Positions 1 through 12,737 are shown, counted from the stretch's first letter. The stretch is 64,000 nt of DNA from Phialocephala subalpina (GCA_900073065.1 FJOG01000001.1:1954439-2018438); one strand, 5' to 3'. The notes: generated by a model not told the origin, from the letters alone. Made by a program: numbers and translations.

Positions 1-181
1 TAAACTGGGAAGAGGCCTCGAGGGAAGAAGCAAAGCACGATGAGATTAGGTTCGTGGAAGCATGGTGATTCGTAGGTATTACTACAGTGCCTTCATTGCA
101 TGGGAACGAAACGCTTTGGGCGAATCTGAAAACCGCTTTGGGCCGCCTCGCCCAGGCAGTCGGTCTCCTTCCATCACTTGA
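1..181 (+). CDS. possible 3' end of a gene entering from the left
   Basis: An open frame runs from the left edge (Asn-Trp-Glu-Glu-Ala-Ser..., rich in charged residues). It could join through a short intron (GT near 54, AG at about 91) to a second stretch ending in Arg-Ser-Pro-Ser-Ile-Thr and a TGA at 179-181. The intron would be only about 38 nt, short even for fungi, and no branch site is clear. A competing open frame over 87-311 is equally unproven. I do not recognise a family. This is a weak call based only on protein-like composition. Confidence 0.2.
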
Positions 182-1753
182 AGACGATATCCCTGAACCG
201 CATCTTCAATTCTCAGCAGAACGCCCAATCCAAACCATCCCATCAAGGGACACAATGAGCTTATTCCTGGCTAGATCTCGAACTCTGAGATCAAGCCACA
301 GCACACTATAGCTTCGACCGCACACTAATCAGCCACACACGCTTTCCCGCAGAAAGCTTGAACAGAACCATCTACATGTGGAATCACGGATGCTGCCATT
401 GACACGGGGGCGGACTTCATACCCAGCTTGCCCCAGGATATCCCACCTTCCTCGTCTCCAAACAAGTCCAAACCTACCGGTGCTAATCTTCAAGTGGTAT
501 GACCCCCATCATCTACCTAACATCTCCTTTTCAACCAATTCCACAAACCTGTTCCTAAACCTAGAAATTCCAAAGGTGACTTTATCATTGATAGGTCGTT
601 GAACTTCCATCTACGGAAAAAATGGTATGATGAAAGAATATTCGCCACCGCCTTGGATCGTCATAGAGGGTCTTACGCGAACAGGGATATCTGCATGCAA
701 CTGATGGACGGGGAGACGGGTTCCCCTCCTTCTGCATCTCGATATCTCGATCCCAGAAACGAGATGTTAAAGCATCCTGGCGAGTTTTTGAGCTGTGGCT
801 GCCTGGAAGAACGTTCCTAGGAATGGCGAGATAGGGGGTTGGTCTCAGTCACGTGATAAGATGAGATTGAAAAGGGGTGTGAGGCTTGATTGGTTCGGGG
901 AGGCGAAGTGCATTTCAGAAGGATTGTCATTGACTTGATGTTGTGAGATGATGGGATGAAAGAGCGGTATCGATTCCGGTTCGGGTTCGTATATCTGAAT
1001 GGTAGGATGTGCCTGAGTTGCGATGCAAGATGTTGGATCTTGTCGAATGTCGGGCTCTTGTACCTGACTATTTTCGCACATCGAGCCTCGGCATTGCCTT
1101 TCAGAGGAAGAGACGTTGAAGAGCATGCTACCTGAGATAAACATGAAGGACTACATGACACCAAGATGTTGTTCCCATATTGTCGAATTTTCAAACAGCA
1201 AAGCTCCAAGTGCACAAATGAGGCTTGAAGGGGGGAAATGGCAATGTCAATTGTTGTGTACCTAGGTACCGCTACATTCCGGAAAAACTGCTGCAAAATG
1301 CAGTTTCAAATATTATGAAATCTTGAGACAGAAAAATGAGGGCTTCTAGTGTTTCGGCATTGTAGAAGCAGTTTGGTGAACACATCAAACGAGAGAACTG
1401 TCTAATTTCCTTCGATTCGTGCTCGTAATATTTCTTATCCTAAATAATTGTTAAGTTATCGGCGTTCATTAACCTATTCTAGTGTAGGTGTCTAATTTGT
1501 CACTCCTGGGATGTCTAAGAAAATTGCTTTACTTTGGCGGTACACTTGGCTTGTCTCTCGTCCAGGTAGCTCCTTGTGCCTATGTTATCCCCTCCCAAAT
1601 ATCTCGAAGCCCTTGAATATCAGCTTGCATATTGTCCTCAGGACACATTCACCTCCGAGTCAAGCATCAGGAACCGCGGCCATCATCAAGCAAAGTGCTC
1701 GCTCGAATTCATCTCTATTGGTACAAACATGGCATCGACCTCAAGCTCCCCAT
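182..1753. other. gene-poor stretch
   Basis: No open frame here has a convincing start, splice pattern or recognisable domain. One short protein-like stretch (383-502, polar and Pro/Ser-rich, ending in TGA) has no credible upstream exon. The far end contains the 3' flank of the proteasome gene. Confidence 0.5.
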
Positions 1754-2606
1754 CTAATCCTTCTTCAGTGGCTTGAAGACCTCCTCGATACCATCCTTCG
1801 TAATAATCATCATCAACAGCCCATCACCAACCTCAATATGTCTCTCAACCGCGCTGTCAAACGCATCCTTGACCAAGTCCTCGACCTCATTTCTTGGTAA
1901 TGGGATCTTCTCTCTCTCTGCCAACGCATGACCCGCTCCGCTCTCCGGAATGTACTGATTCTTGAAGTTGACCTGATTATCCAAGAACGGCATAATCAAG
2001 CTTGCCGCCGCACCAGCCGCTCTGCACTGTTCCCGCTCGTAGCTACCAACGGGATCATACGAGTAAACCGCACCCTTGCCCTCTTCATCCAGACCCCCGA
2101 GAATCGCAGTTACGTAGTATGGGAAGAATCGCTTGCCGTACAGGATAGTTGATAATCGCTGCGCGCAGGCCTTGACGCTCATAGGCTTGCCGTGTTGGTA
2201 TCTGTACATCTTGACGATGGCATCTAGGCGCTCCTTCAGTGCATGCCCATCTGCTGCGAATCCGACGACCGATAATACGAGTGTAGCATCGTCTTGGGAG
2301 TCTGTTGTGCCGCCGATCTTGAAGACTTTGGGAGCGTAGCGGGTGTTGATGTTGTAGCCGGACGTTGATCGTGTGTCGCCTGCAACGATGGTGAAGTCGG
2401 TACCTGAGATCGCGAGAGTCGAGCCGCCGTTGTCAGTATATCTAGATAGAGAGTCAGTATTCGTCTGTAGAAATCCGAAGCTCTGAGAGGTTTGCGTACG
2501 GGTAGAAACCGTGCTGCTTGTGACCGCCTGAGGCTGTTGATGGAGCTTGGTTGAAGGAGTAATTTGGGCCGTTCATCAGCGGATTTTGACTGAACATCGC
2601 AGACAT
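1754..2606 (-). CDS. PRE7: 20S proteasome subunit beta-6 (PRE7/PSMB1 type)
   Basis: Non-catalytic beta subunit of the 20S proteasome core, part of the beta ring in nucleus and cytosol. Two exons on the minus strand: 2500-2606 and 1754-2441, joined over an intron at 2442-2499 with GTACGC and CTAG ends; the product is 264 residues. The join gives GFYPYTDNGGSTLAISG, which matches the start of the mature fold in this family (YxxNGGTxLAIAG), followed by a TRxSxGYNI strand, GFAADG, and ILGGLDEEGKGAVYSYDPVG. The residue after the N-terminal strand is not the catalytic Thr of beta-1, -2 or -5, as expected for beta-6. It is divergent with the PI4-kinase gene, with about 230 bp between the two starts. 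Confidence 0.95.
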
Positions 2607-2839
2607 CTTTGCTTCAGCTGCGGGGAGGAGTGATGGTTTGCAAGTGGAGGTGGAGAGGTGGTTTGATAGATTCTAAAATTGAAGGTCGTCTGGCTCACGA
2701 GTTGTGAAGTTCACGCGTCCTCGCAGCCTGCCTCAACCTCAGATTTAGCGCAGATTTTCGACAGGGGTAAGCTTCTCGTCCGAAACCTTGGTCCATATGT
2801 CGAGGAACGCGACAAATGATGTTATGATCAAGGACAACA
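2607..2839. promoter_or_regulatory. divergent PRE7/STT4 intergenic promoter region
   Basis: 233 bp separate the two inferred start codons, so both promoters must lie here or overlap the 5' ends. No proteasome-associated PACE element (GGTGGCAAA) is visible on either strand. Confidence 0.5.
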
Positions 2840-5800
2840 ATGGATAGGTAAGTCTATGTTCGTATTTCTGAATTGATCACTGCTAAAAATCTTCAGTTTA
2901 TCAAGGAACATCCGCCAAAAGGCACTTCAAAAGATTGCTGCGCTGTCTGCGACGTCATCTGCAACAGCTTTCGAAGGCTCAGATCTTGACCGACTTTCGA
3001 AGGGCTGTCCAAATCATGGCAGCAAGTTCAATGGTAAATCGAATGGATATGCATCTGCGAGCGCCAGACCGACACGTTCGCCTATGGTACGACAGAGGAT
3101 AGTCTTTTGAGTGTGGATGAAGACTGATCAGGAAATTAGAACATCAAGGAGTTCGAGGTCCTCCTAGCCCTCTGTAAAGCTGCACCTTTGCTCCAGGAAA
3201 ACAACAGTGCAAAGAGATTGGCCGAGCAGTTATCTCCATACATCCTGGAAGCTCACGAACAGCCTTTTGTGCCCTCTCCGTTCTTCCGCAAAATCGAACC
3301 TTGCCCTGTTGAAGCTTTGTCCTATAACCTCACAACTGCTCTGCTGTCATTGGGCATAAACCATGACTTTCTCCGAGAAGCAGTGTCGGAAAAAGTCTGG
3401 ACATACCTTGAAAATTGCATGGATGCGACAAAGAGGGCATCTTCTTCACAAAGGCTGAACTTCGAAGGTAGCGTAAACGAGCTTGAGGATGCTCTTCATT
3501 TGGCAACAATTACCATTTCAATTTTGGGCTTCCTCGATGCGGCTGCAACATATGCCAACTTCTGGACCGCTTCGGAAAGACTCGGCTTGATCAGCAACGT
3601 GAAAGCCATCCTGTCAGAAGAGTACTTGGTTGCTGTTGAAACAGCTTTCTCTACCATCCGCAACTCTCATTTGCAGAATAATCACTTGAAAGAATGGAAG
3701 CGATATGTACGCCATTACTCAGCAATTGGTCGCCCTCTTGGAGCTATGCTACTTCAAAGAAGTTTCATGTGGCTTCTAGTCGCAGCCTCTTCTCTCTTAG
3801 TAGCTGACATCGAAGTGCTCAGAGGCAGTGATATCTTGGATCTCCATCTGTCTGGAACTGGAATTTCTAGGCCCGGATCACCTCGCACCGGAGAAGTAGA
3901 TTTCACGACCATTGAGACGATGGCCGAGATAGCTGAAGATGAGATGAGTCTCCTTGAGGACGGTGCTGATTATCTTCGTCTTGGATCAGCTTGGCAACAA
4001 CGACAGGCTTTTTCAGTCAAAGCAGGTGCTTTGACAAGTTACTTGAACTGTACTATGCTTAACGAGGATGCAGCTGATCCCGAGACTCTGATGTCCTGGC
4101 TTGAGGAGGCTCTTGCAGACCCGGTGCAAATGGCTGATGAGGCACTTGCTAGTGTTGCCCTCCGATCAATGGCTTTGCTATGCAAGCTATCACCAAGTTT
4201 TGCTCCGAACGTCAGTCGGCTCTTACCGCGCTTCATTGTTCAGGGTGGGGCTCGGGGCCAGACAATCTCTGTAGCATCGAACTCCTTGGCTTTTGTGCTG
4301 CAAATATTGTCCCAGGATGCCGTTATCACGACTTTGTACACCCTTGGAAATGTTCTCAGTTCTGGCTCGGAGAGGGCATTGGGAAGCGGTTCCGCTGCTG
4401 ATATGGGAATGGATGGCAGCGTCAACTCCAAGTTCTATGATGGAAAGCAGTCTAATGGTAGCTCGATATCACTGGCCATCACCGGCGATGAAGAGACATC
4501 CGTGGTGTATGGTAACGTCGTCCTTGCTATCTGTGGTATTGCAATAGCATGCAATGATCCGAAAATCACCGCTTTGGCTCAGTCAATGCTGCTTCAGAAA
4601 ATTGATAAAGTCAGTCGGACGATAGATGCTCGAATAGTCGCCGAAGCGACGAGACTAGCTCTGACAGGCGGTGCAGTTGAGTTCCGCTCTTTGCTCAAGC
4701 TCTATTCCAGAATTTGTCATGAGGGAGTGGCTCATAGTAACGAAGGACTGTTGCAAGCAGTAAGTAGAGCCTTAATCCAACTTTTCGTTTGATGTATTGA
4801 CCAGTTTTAGGTTCTGAGAGGTCGTGACTACCTCTCTTCGAGCATTCGCAAAGAGTCTCCATTGTACGATATCTACTTTGAACATTTGCTGGAGTCAGTC
4901 ATCAGTCTAGGAGACGTACATCAAGCGCAGAATACCCGAGAAGCCGATGTTGAACTTGCAGCCAGAGAAATTGCCCAGCTTCTGCAACCACTTGCGATGT
5001 TGATGTCTAGCAATGATCTTGCTTCAGATGAAAACATCAGTGAAGATACCCAGTCGTTGATCCGAGATGCTTGGTTCAACATGGTTGTCCACGGCTTTTG
5101 CACCAACACAGATCGTGGCAAGCACTATCTCAACGAGATGCGCTTGATTGCCATACATTCGCCGCCCTTGGTAGCTGAGCAGCGAGGAGAGCAAGTGGAG
5201 AGTGATATCGAATTGAATACTGTTCTTCGACGCGGCATGAGCTCAGATCACGAAGCAACTCAGAAGAAACGGCTTACTACGCTCTTGCCCTCAAGGTCGT
5301 CAGAAATCAGGGGCCTAAGCTACCGCAAGGTCATATTCTTGCATGCAGCATATCTCGTGGAAACATTACGAGCCGACTCGGGCGATTGCACCAAAGCCTT
5401 GACTTATTTCTTAGAGCCAAGTATGCGAAGAGGAGACATGAGCGCCTGCATGGAGTCTGTAACGCACGCCGTAATGGATACCTATCTTCGCAAGACTCTG
5501 GTAGGTGCAAATCGAACCTTCTCGGCTCCTTATGTTGCGAAACAACTAGCTGTTATCTTTAGCGGTTGTTGCTACCGCATTGAGAGAGTGCAACAAGCAG
5601 CGGTGACTTGCGCGGATAGAATCATCCGTGATGTTCCATCTGCGCTATGCCAAAAGTCATCGCTCTTCGCACTGCTCGAGCTTCTGACTCTTTTGTGGAG
5701 TAGCTGCCTCGAGGCTGAGACGGATGAATATGAATGGAAATCAACCTTTGTGTCTACCAGGGGCAAAGTCTCTATTGAATTGTCTGACGATTTTGACCTT

Positions 5801-8800
5801 CGTCGCCGTACACTCAACAACCTGTATAAGAGGGGCAAATCTTGGGTGACTTCCGTCATCAATATCGCACCATTAGATGTCAAAGGTCTTCTCCAGACGT
5901 ACCTTTCCGAGTATGACGACGATGGGGCTTATGGACACATTTCTCTTGGCCGCTCGTTCGCCTCAGAAATGGGTGCATCCATCCCAAGCACAGACCAGAG
6001 GCTCGCAGCGATCGATCGCCATGGAGACGCCAATATCAACACTGCGTCGGACTTCGTGGCTCAATATACCACTCGACAGGAGTATCGCTATGCTGAGGCA
6101 CTCCCAGACCACGATGCAGAATGGATGCAATTTGTACACCTCGATCACCGGCCTCAATCGATTGCCTCAAAGGGAGACAAAGACTACGAAGACGCGACCA
6201 CCGTACTCGCGCATCTAGAATCTCGTACGTCTCAGCATAAGTATATCCCGATTGGTGAGCTTCGAGATATCCTTAGGAGAGCAGCTGCTCTTCTCTGCCG
6301 AACCAAGAAAGATGAGTGCGCAATTGTGCATTATCTGGTTGCCATTCCATTCTCTATCTTCACAAAGCAATCTATTAAGCTAGGCATATCTCTCTGGCTT
6401 GGTGTCATCAATGAGAATCCGAGAATGGAGTCACGTATCCTCATGGAGGTTGCGCAGCAGTGGGAATCTACTGTCCAACAAGGGCAGGGAATTTTTAACA
6501 GCAAATTCTTGTAAGTGTCGAATTTGATCTATGGTGACAATTTCTAATTGTCTTAGGCACCCGGATCCATTCTATATCAAAGAGGAATTTGCACCGAGTG
6601 ACAGAGCCACGTTGTCGAAGCGACAGCAAGTAGCACACAATCTGCTTGCACCGCACTCGCGACTCTTGCAGTTCCTTAGCAGCCATTTCAATGCTACCCG
6701 CCTTGGAAGTCCAAACACCGAAAAAGTGTTTTTGAGGCTTTTAGATGTCACCCTTGATGGGCTCAAACACGCGACTGGTCACCCACTAGCTCGAGAGATC
6801 AGATTTCAGATCATCCTATTTGCGTTGAAAGTGCTTAGACATAGCATTGGACTAAGCTTCAGTGCAAGATGCTCCTTGAAGGATCGAATTCTGTCTGCGG
6901 CCCTCAGTTGGTTCTCTTTCGCGCCGTGTTGGTCCTTTGGGGGGAACCGACTACAGTTGAAGGCAGAAACACGTCTGTTGGCGGACGTCGCTAATGCTTT
7001 GAGAAACGTGCAAATGGTCGGAGAAAGGCAGACAGCGCTGATAAAGTCACTCCAGGCAAAGGAGAGCCTCCTTCAAGCGCTGATAGACAGTGAGCTAGTG
7101 AGGTTAACGGTATGGCTTTATCCGTTGAGTGAACCTCGAGACACGACAGTTCTAGGTCCGAAGGGTCCTGCCGAGGTGAGAATTCCTTATCGTTTAAATG
7201 TATGTTGTCTAATCAATCTTAGGCTACCATTCTTGGTCTTGTTAGAACTGCCTGGGCCGAGAACCCTTCACTGGCTATACAATTAATCTCGAGATTCTCT
7301 TTCCCCAGACTTCTCAAGGAGATCCGATGGCTGTTGCTCAACTTCCCCGACAAAGCGCTTTCTGAACCTGAAGCCTTGCCAGTATTGCTCGGAGAGACAC
7401 TTCCAAACGATGTGTCTTTCCAATTGAAAGTAGGTCAAACCTCCTTGTCTGTAGCATCAGTGCTAATCCTCGCAGTATCTGCTGTACTGGGCTCCGGTCA
7501 ATCCAATCACGGCCGTCACCTATTTCTTGCCTGCCTATCGAAACCATCCATTTGTGTTGCAATACGCCATGCGAGCCCTGGAAAGCCATTCCGTGGATGT
7601 GACATTCTTCTATGTGCCTCAAATCGTGCAGACCTTGCGCTACGATGCCTTGGGTTATGTGGAGAGATACATTGTCGAGACTGCCAAGTTCTCTCAACTA
7701 TTCGCACACCAGATCATTTGGAACATGAAAGCCAATGCTTACAAGGACGAAGACTCTGAGATTGTGAGTAACAAAAATCCACATTCATTGCGTCTTTACT
7801 GATACTCTCTAGCCTGATGCTATTAAACCCACGCTTGACCATGTGATGGGCCGAATGGTTGAGTCGTTCTCTGAGGTGGACAAAGCATTTTATGAGCGTG
7901 AATTTTCCTTCTTTGATGAAGTGACTAGCATTTCTGGAAAGCTGAAGCCTTACATCAAGCGACCGAAACCCGAGAAGAAACAGAAAATCGAAGAAGAACT
8001 TCGAAAGATCAAAGTCGAAGTTGGAGTTTATCTTCCCAGTAATCCAGACGGTGTGGTCATTGGCATCGACCGAAAATCTGGAAAGCCTCTTCAAAGTCAT
8101 GCCAAGGCACCTTACATGGCAACCTTTCGAATCAAGAAGAACAAAGGCGACATGGAAGGAACAGACGACATGCTCGAGGAAACCAACCAAAATGCGGTTG
8201 TGCCACAAGACAATACTGTTGAAATATGGCAGTCAGCCATTTTCAAAGTCGGTGACGATTGTCGACAAGATGTTCTTGCTTTGCAGATGATTGCGGCATT
8301 CCGAGGAATCTTCAACGATGTTGGTCTCGATGTTTATGTGTTCCCATATCGAGTCACAGCAACTGCTCCTGGTTGTGGTGTCATAGATGTCTTGCCAAAC
8401 TCCATCTCTCGAGATATGCTTGGACGAGAAGCCGTCAACGGACTTTATGACTACTTCATCTCCAAGTACGGCAACGAAGACTCGTTGAGATTCCAGGAAG
8501 CTCGAAGCAATTTTGTCAAGAGCATGGCAGCCTACTCCATCATTTCGTTCCTCCTGCAATTCAAGGATCGACACAATGGGAATATCATGATCGATGGCGC
8601 TGGTCATATTCTCCACATCGATTTCGGGTTCTGCTTTGACATTGCTCCTGGTGGAGTGAAGTTTGAGAGAGCGCCTTTCAAGCTTACGCAAGAGATGATG
8701 GCTGTGATGGGAGGAAGCACCGAACACCAGGCCTTCAAGTGGTTTGAAGAACTTTGCGTCAAAGCTTTCTTGGCTTCAAGGCCTTACACCGAGAAGCTGT

Positions 8801-9006
8801 CTCAGCTTGTGCTACTTATGCTGGATTCGGGTCTTCCATGCTTCAAGCCAGAGACTCTGCAGCACTTCAAGGAGCGATTTGTTTTGGAGAAGACTGAGAG
8901 GGAGGCAGCTGAATTCGTGAAGGGACTGATCAAGAGAAGTTACTCCAGTTACTCAACCGGGGTTTATGATGGTTTCCAGGCCTTGACCAATGGTATTCCA
9001 TATTAG
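2840..9006 (+). CDS. STT4: phosphatidylinositol 4-kinase III alpha (Stt4 type)
   Basis: Makes PI4P from phosphatidylinositol at the plasma membrane. Eight exons keep phase: 2840-2847, 2897-3086, 3140-4759, 4811-6510, 6557-7175, 7223-7429, 7476-7763 and 7813-9006, giving about 1941 residues, close to yeast Stt4 (about 1900). The first exon is only 8 nt (ATG GAT AG) and joins to SLSRNIRQKALQKIAALSATS. The C-terminal kinase domain (about 1670-1941) shows SAIFKVGDDCRQD (ATP-binding region), the catalytic loop KDRHNGN near 1797 and DFGFCFDIAPGG near 1814. The lipid kinase unique/helical region lies in exons 6-8 (YLLYWAPVNPITAV, FLKSH-like repeats absent). The long N-terminal part is alpha-helical and poorly conserved, as in the family. 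The start in the 8-nt exon is inference; the rest is strong. Confidence 0.95.
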
Positions 9007-9347
9007 ATGGGCGACACAGATGTATAAAGTGATTTTCATGATGACTAAAAATGAAGTGGAGGTACGAAGAAAATACTTCTCATATTGATGCTCTTAGTGA
9101 AATGTCCTGTATTGACTTGAAAGAATCGTATCTTCACTTACTCAATCACTTACGAACGACAGACTTGCCGGGGAAACTTGTAGATGAACCTGGTCAATCC
9201 ATAGCTTTACGAGTTAGGGTGGTTACGCTAAAACCCGCATGACCTTGCCGATTTCGCAATGTTGACGTATCCCTCGCAATGTCCCAAAAGGATCAGGACT
9301 TTAAGAAACAACACAAACACTTTTAGTTGACATAGTTTCATCGTAAG
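9007..9347. other. STT4 3' flank and methyltransferase promoter
   Basis: 341 bp between tandem genes; no further gene or obvious element seen. Confidence 0.4.
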
Positions 9348-10369
9348 ATGGCGATACCTTTCACTCTTGACAGCAGAGCAGCCAGTGGCTTTAAAAACGC
9401 TTCCAATTACGACACTCATAGGCCCACCTATCCCCCAGAAGCCGTAGAAAAGCTTCTTAAGCATCTCGGCGTAGAGAACCAACGGAATGCACAAGTTATT
9501 GACCTTGCTTCTGGAACGGGAAAGTTCACAGAACTTCTAGCACCGAGACCGGAGGAGTTTGAAATCTTGGCTATTGAACCTCATGAGGGGATGAGGGAGG
9601 AACTCGTCAAGAAGAACTTGGGTTCAAGAGTCAAAGTCCTGCATGGAGATGCGGCTCATATGCCAGTCGAAGAGGGAAGGGGAGATGCTCTTGTGGCAGC
9701 CCAGGTTAGGACCCTTTGCAACTTGAGAATATCATGCTAATCACGTGCGGCATAGGCATTTCATTGGTATGTCGGTCAATGACCTTGGTGGTACATTTGC
9801 TTATTATGTGAAGGTTTGCTACGGAAGAGTCATTGAAGGAAATCCATAGAGTGTTGAGACGTGGAGCAAAGTTTGGGATGATATGGAATCTAGAGGCTTG
9901 TTCGGCTACCCTTCTTTGATTGCCAATGCCAGTAATTGATATCACAACAGACAATGCACCCAAAGAATGGTCATCGGTAACGAGTTGGGAGCAGAAGTTA
10001 AAGGATATCGTCCTTTCCCTTGAAGATGGTCATCCTCGATTCAGACATATGAAATGGAAGGAGGTGTTTGAGAAGCAACAGGACACTACTCCTCTGCAAA
10101 CTCTCAAGTATACTTTCACGCATAACCCCCCGACTTTCTCACTTCCACTAGGAGAAGAGACTTTCCAGTGGACGGTCTGGATGTCGGAGGAAGCTATATG
10201 GGGAAGATACACAACGCTTTCTCAGATTGCGAATCTGGATGAGAACGAAAGAGAGGAAGTTCGCAAGAAGGTTTTCACTGTGCTGAACGAGGGAGACACG
10301 GAACGTAATGACAAGGGGGAAATAGCCTTGCACGGAGTGACATATCTGTGTTGGACGTCTCGAATATGA
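9348..10369 (+). CDS. SAM-dependent methyltransferase (class I, Crg1/Tmt1-like)
   Basis: Probably a small-molecule methyltransferase. Four exons: 9348-9704, 9756-9766, 9814-9899 and 9951-10369, product 290 residues. Motif I is VIDLASGTGKFTELLA (about 49-64), followed by the acidic strand end AIEPHEGM and a DAAHMPVEEGRGDALVAAQ motif. The spliced AFHWFATEESLKEIHRVLR and IWNLEAYNAPKEW segments are typical of the fungal Methyltransf_11 group related to yeast Crg1 and Tmt1. The second exon is only 11 nt (GCATTTCATTG); without it the conserved AFHWF block is lost, so I consider it real. The substrate cannot be read from the sequence. It converges with LSM6, 194 bp apart. Confidence 0.88.
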
Positions 10370-10563
10370 GTGTTCCTCAGTCTCATACTGGCATGGTCCG
10401 TCATTTTCAAAGCAGTGAAACAATGTTGCTCATCAGTTCCTTCCGCCGCTCGTCTTCCTGTTCGGCATCGCTTTTCGGTATACCTCAACGCCTGGCAATA
10501 TGCGTAGGCGACTCCCAAATCCTCACTAAGGAATACTTTGCTCTGCTATTCGAATGTGTGCGA

Positions 10564-10909
10564 TCAATCGGCCGAAATGTACATCACTGCAGGCCCCCAT
10601 TAGCACAAAATCGAGCTGGATGCGTATCAAACTAACCGTTATTGCCCCGCACAAATGCATCTCCATAAATTCTCTTCTTGACGCCGTCGATGTGCTCCTC
10701 ACATTTCTCAAGTGCAAGATTCATGTAGCCATCGATACTTTGTAATTCTCCTGTTGCACGATCAGTACAAGGCCTGCCATAATAGCTGGAGACAAACCTC
10801 TATAGACGACTCCACTGTTCAACTTTACGGTCACTGAGCTGCCAATGATCTGGCTGAGAAAGCCTGAGGGGTCTTTGCCATCCGATTGTGTTTTGTCGCC
10901 GTTCTCCAT
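10564..10909 (-). CDS. LSM6: U6 snRNA-associated Sm-like protein LSm6
   Basis: Subunit of the Lsm1-7 (mRNA decay, cytoplasm) and Lsm2-8 (U6 snRNP, nucleus) heptamer rings. Minus-strand exons 10798-10909, 10637-10750 and 10564-10586 give 82 residues, the usual length. The Sm1 motif is FLSQIIGSSVTVKLNSGVVYRG followed across the first intron by ELQSIDGYMNLALEKCEEH; the Sm2 motif is GDAFVRGNNVMYISAD at the C-terminus, completed by the 23-nt last exon. Note that the frame stays open upstream of the chosen ATG (MENGDKTQ) but contains no earlier ATG. It is divergent with the Rad60-like gene. Confidence 0.93.
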
Positions 10910-11228
10910 GTTGGTGGGGTGCTGTGTCGTCGAGAAGGAGGATGGTGGGGTCGCGAGACTTGTAGTTGGAATGCTTCTGATGGTTGACAAGCTGCGGTTA
11001 GGACTTTGCGAACAGCTTATAGACCTTCGATAACAAGCTGGGGCTACGGTACGCTTCGTTCTCTCGTAGATACTACGCTAAAGTTGGAAATGCCGTTGCT
11101 ACCATCTAATGTTCGTGGAAACCACTAGCGCATCTCGAAGCCTCGCGCAATTCAATTCACGTCGCGTCGTCTCACTTCACAACTCCATCGCGACACATCA
11201 ATTCGACCGACGTTCGAAACTCTGCACA
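10910..11228. promoter_or_regulatory. divergent LSM6/Rad60-like promoter region
   Basis: 319 bp between divergent start codons. An ATG at 11109 lies in frame with the Rad60-like gene and could give a 40-residue N-terminal extension, but that extension looks like leader sequence (Ser/Arg/His-rich, no conservation pattern). Confidence 0.45.
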
Positions 11229-12737
11229 ATGGACGATCCCTTCGAAGAAGCTGCTCCCGAAGCGGCGCCACCTCCTCCAAAGAAACGATCGCTCTTCAGT
11301 TCAGCAGCAATAGCGAAATCTACCGCGGCGGAAGAAGCTGTCGAGTTCTTCAGCCGTGCAAAAGAATTATACCCCCAACAACTTGCACAGGAGGAACGCA
11401 AGCGGCAGAAGAGATTGTTGAAGTTGGAGCGCAAGAGATCCTCGACGAGTGCAGATACGAAGGAGATCACTCCACCAGAAGAAAAGAGGAGACGTGTATC
11501 TGCACAGTCAAAGACGCATGATGAATACTCCTCGGACGAGTCTCGCAATCACAACGATGACAGTATATCCAGAGCTCGCAGGTTAGAACGTTCGGTTTAC
11601 AAGTTTTGGATATTGCTGGGCTAATATGCAAACAGACAGTCTTCGCATTCGTCCCCCGGGAGTCGACGTTCGCGGCAAGGCTCAGATTCACACAATGGCC
11701 AAGCATCTCCAACGTCCCTATCAGCGAGATACAACAGAGACACAAGTACACCGAAGCCACAGTCACCGAAGCCTCCAGCATCTACGGGTTGCATCACTTT
11801 GAGTGACAGCGAAGACGACAAGCCGACAATGAAACTGCCTGTACGGCGGAGTCCAAAGAAGCAGCTGGTCACTCTGATCGACAGTGACGATGATTTTCCC
11901 TCGCCCAAAAAGCCCATTGTAGAGCCAGCCGTTGTCGAAGAGGACCTATTCTCCGACGAAGAATTCCCAGAGTTAGTCAAGGCAGCAAAGGAACGTGCAA
12001 TGAAGAAAGCGGAGGAGGCTGCCCGATCGGCCAAAGCATTTGGAGAGCAGAATCATGCTTCAAACGATGCCGAAGATGATATATTTGAAACAGGATCCGC
12101 GAATTCAGACCCACCTGTTGAGATTTTGATCTCTTCTCAGATGGCAGACACAATCCCCATCAGAGTTAGACGGAAAATCTCCCAAAAGTTGGCAGAAGTT
12201 AGATTTGCGTGGTGTGACAGGCAGGTCTTCAATGGCGAACCTATGAGCTCAGATATGAAAAAGGAAGTGTTTCTCACCTACAAGCACCACACGTTGTACG
12301 ATTTCAGTACGTTGCAAGGTCTTGGACTGAAAGTTGATGAACATGGGAACCTCGTTTCAAGCACTGATTCAATTAGCTCAGACGGGCGTGTCCATCTTGA
12401 AGCTTGGACAAAGCAAGCTTATGAGACCTACCAGAAACGAGAGGCCGCCAGGAAACAGAAGGAAGAAGGTCATAGCGACGAGCCTGCAGAACAGAAGGAA
12501 CCTCCTATAAAGAAAACGAAGCTCGTGCTGAGGTCCAAAAATTTGCCAGACTTCAAGCTTGTAGTCAAACCCTCGACTACAGTGGAAAGGATTGCAGATG
12601 CTTTCAGAAACGCGAATGACATCCCAGACGAAAATAGTGTCACATTACATCTCGATGGCGATGAACTCGACCCCTCTGATACAGCTGAGGATCTTGATTT
12701 GGAAGACATGGACGCTTTGGAGGTACATATCAAGTAA
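11229..12737 (+). CDS. Rad60/Esc2-family SUMO-like domain protein
   Basis: Members of this family (S. pombe Rad60, yeast Esc2, human NFATC2IP) carry SUMO-like domains, bind the SUMO machinery and act in genome stability and silencing in the nucleus. Two exons: 11229-11581 and 11636-12737, 484 residues. The C-terminal 75 residues form a Rad60-SLD/ubiquitin-like fold (KTKLVLRSKNLPDFKLVVK ... NSVTLHLDGDELDPSDTAEDL ... DALEVHIK), ending at the last residue. The N-terminal half is charged and disordered and has two canonical SUMO-interacting motifs: ITLSDSEDD at about 171 and VTLIDSDDD at about 196. A second, degenerate domain around RVRRKISQKLAEVRFAWCD...LQGLGLKVDEHGN fits the first SUMO-like domain. 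Start chosen at the ATG giving MDDPFEEAAPEAAPPPPKKR. Confidence 0.88.

Noticed and set aside
817..1296. 159-codon minus-strand frame
   Set aside because: It does not start with ATG, has no domain and its composition looks random.
10910..10990. Longer N-terminus for LSM6
   Set aside because: The upstream frame is open but begins at TTG; the ATG at 10909 gives the normal LSm6 length.
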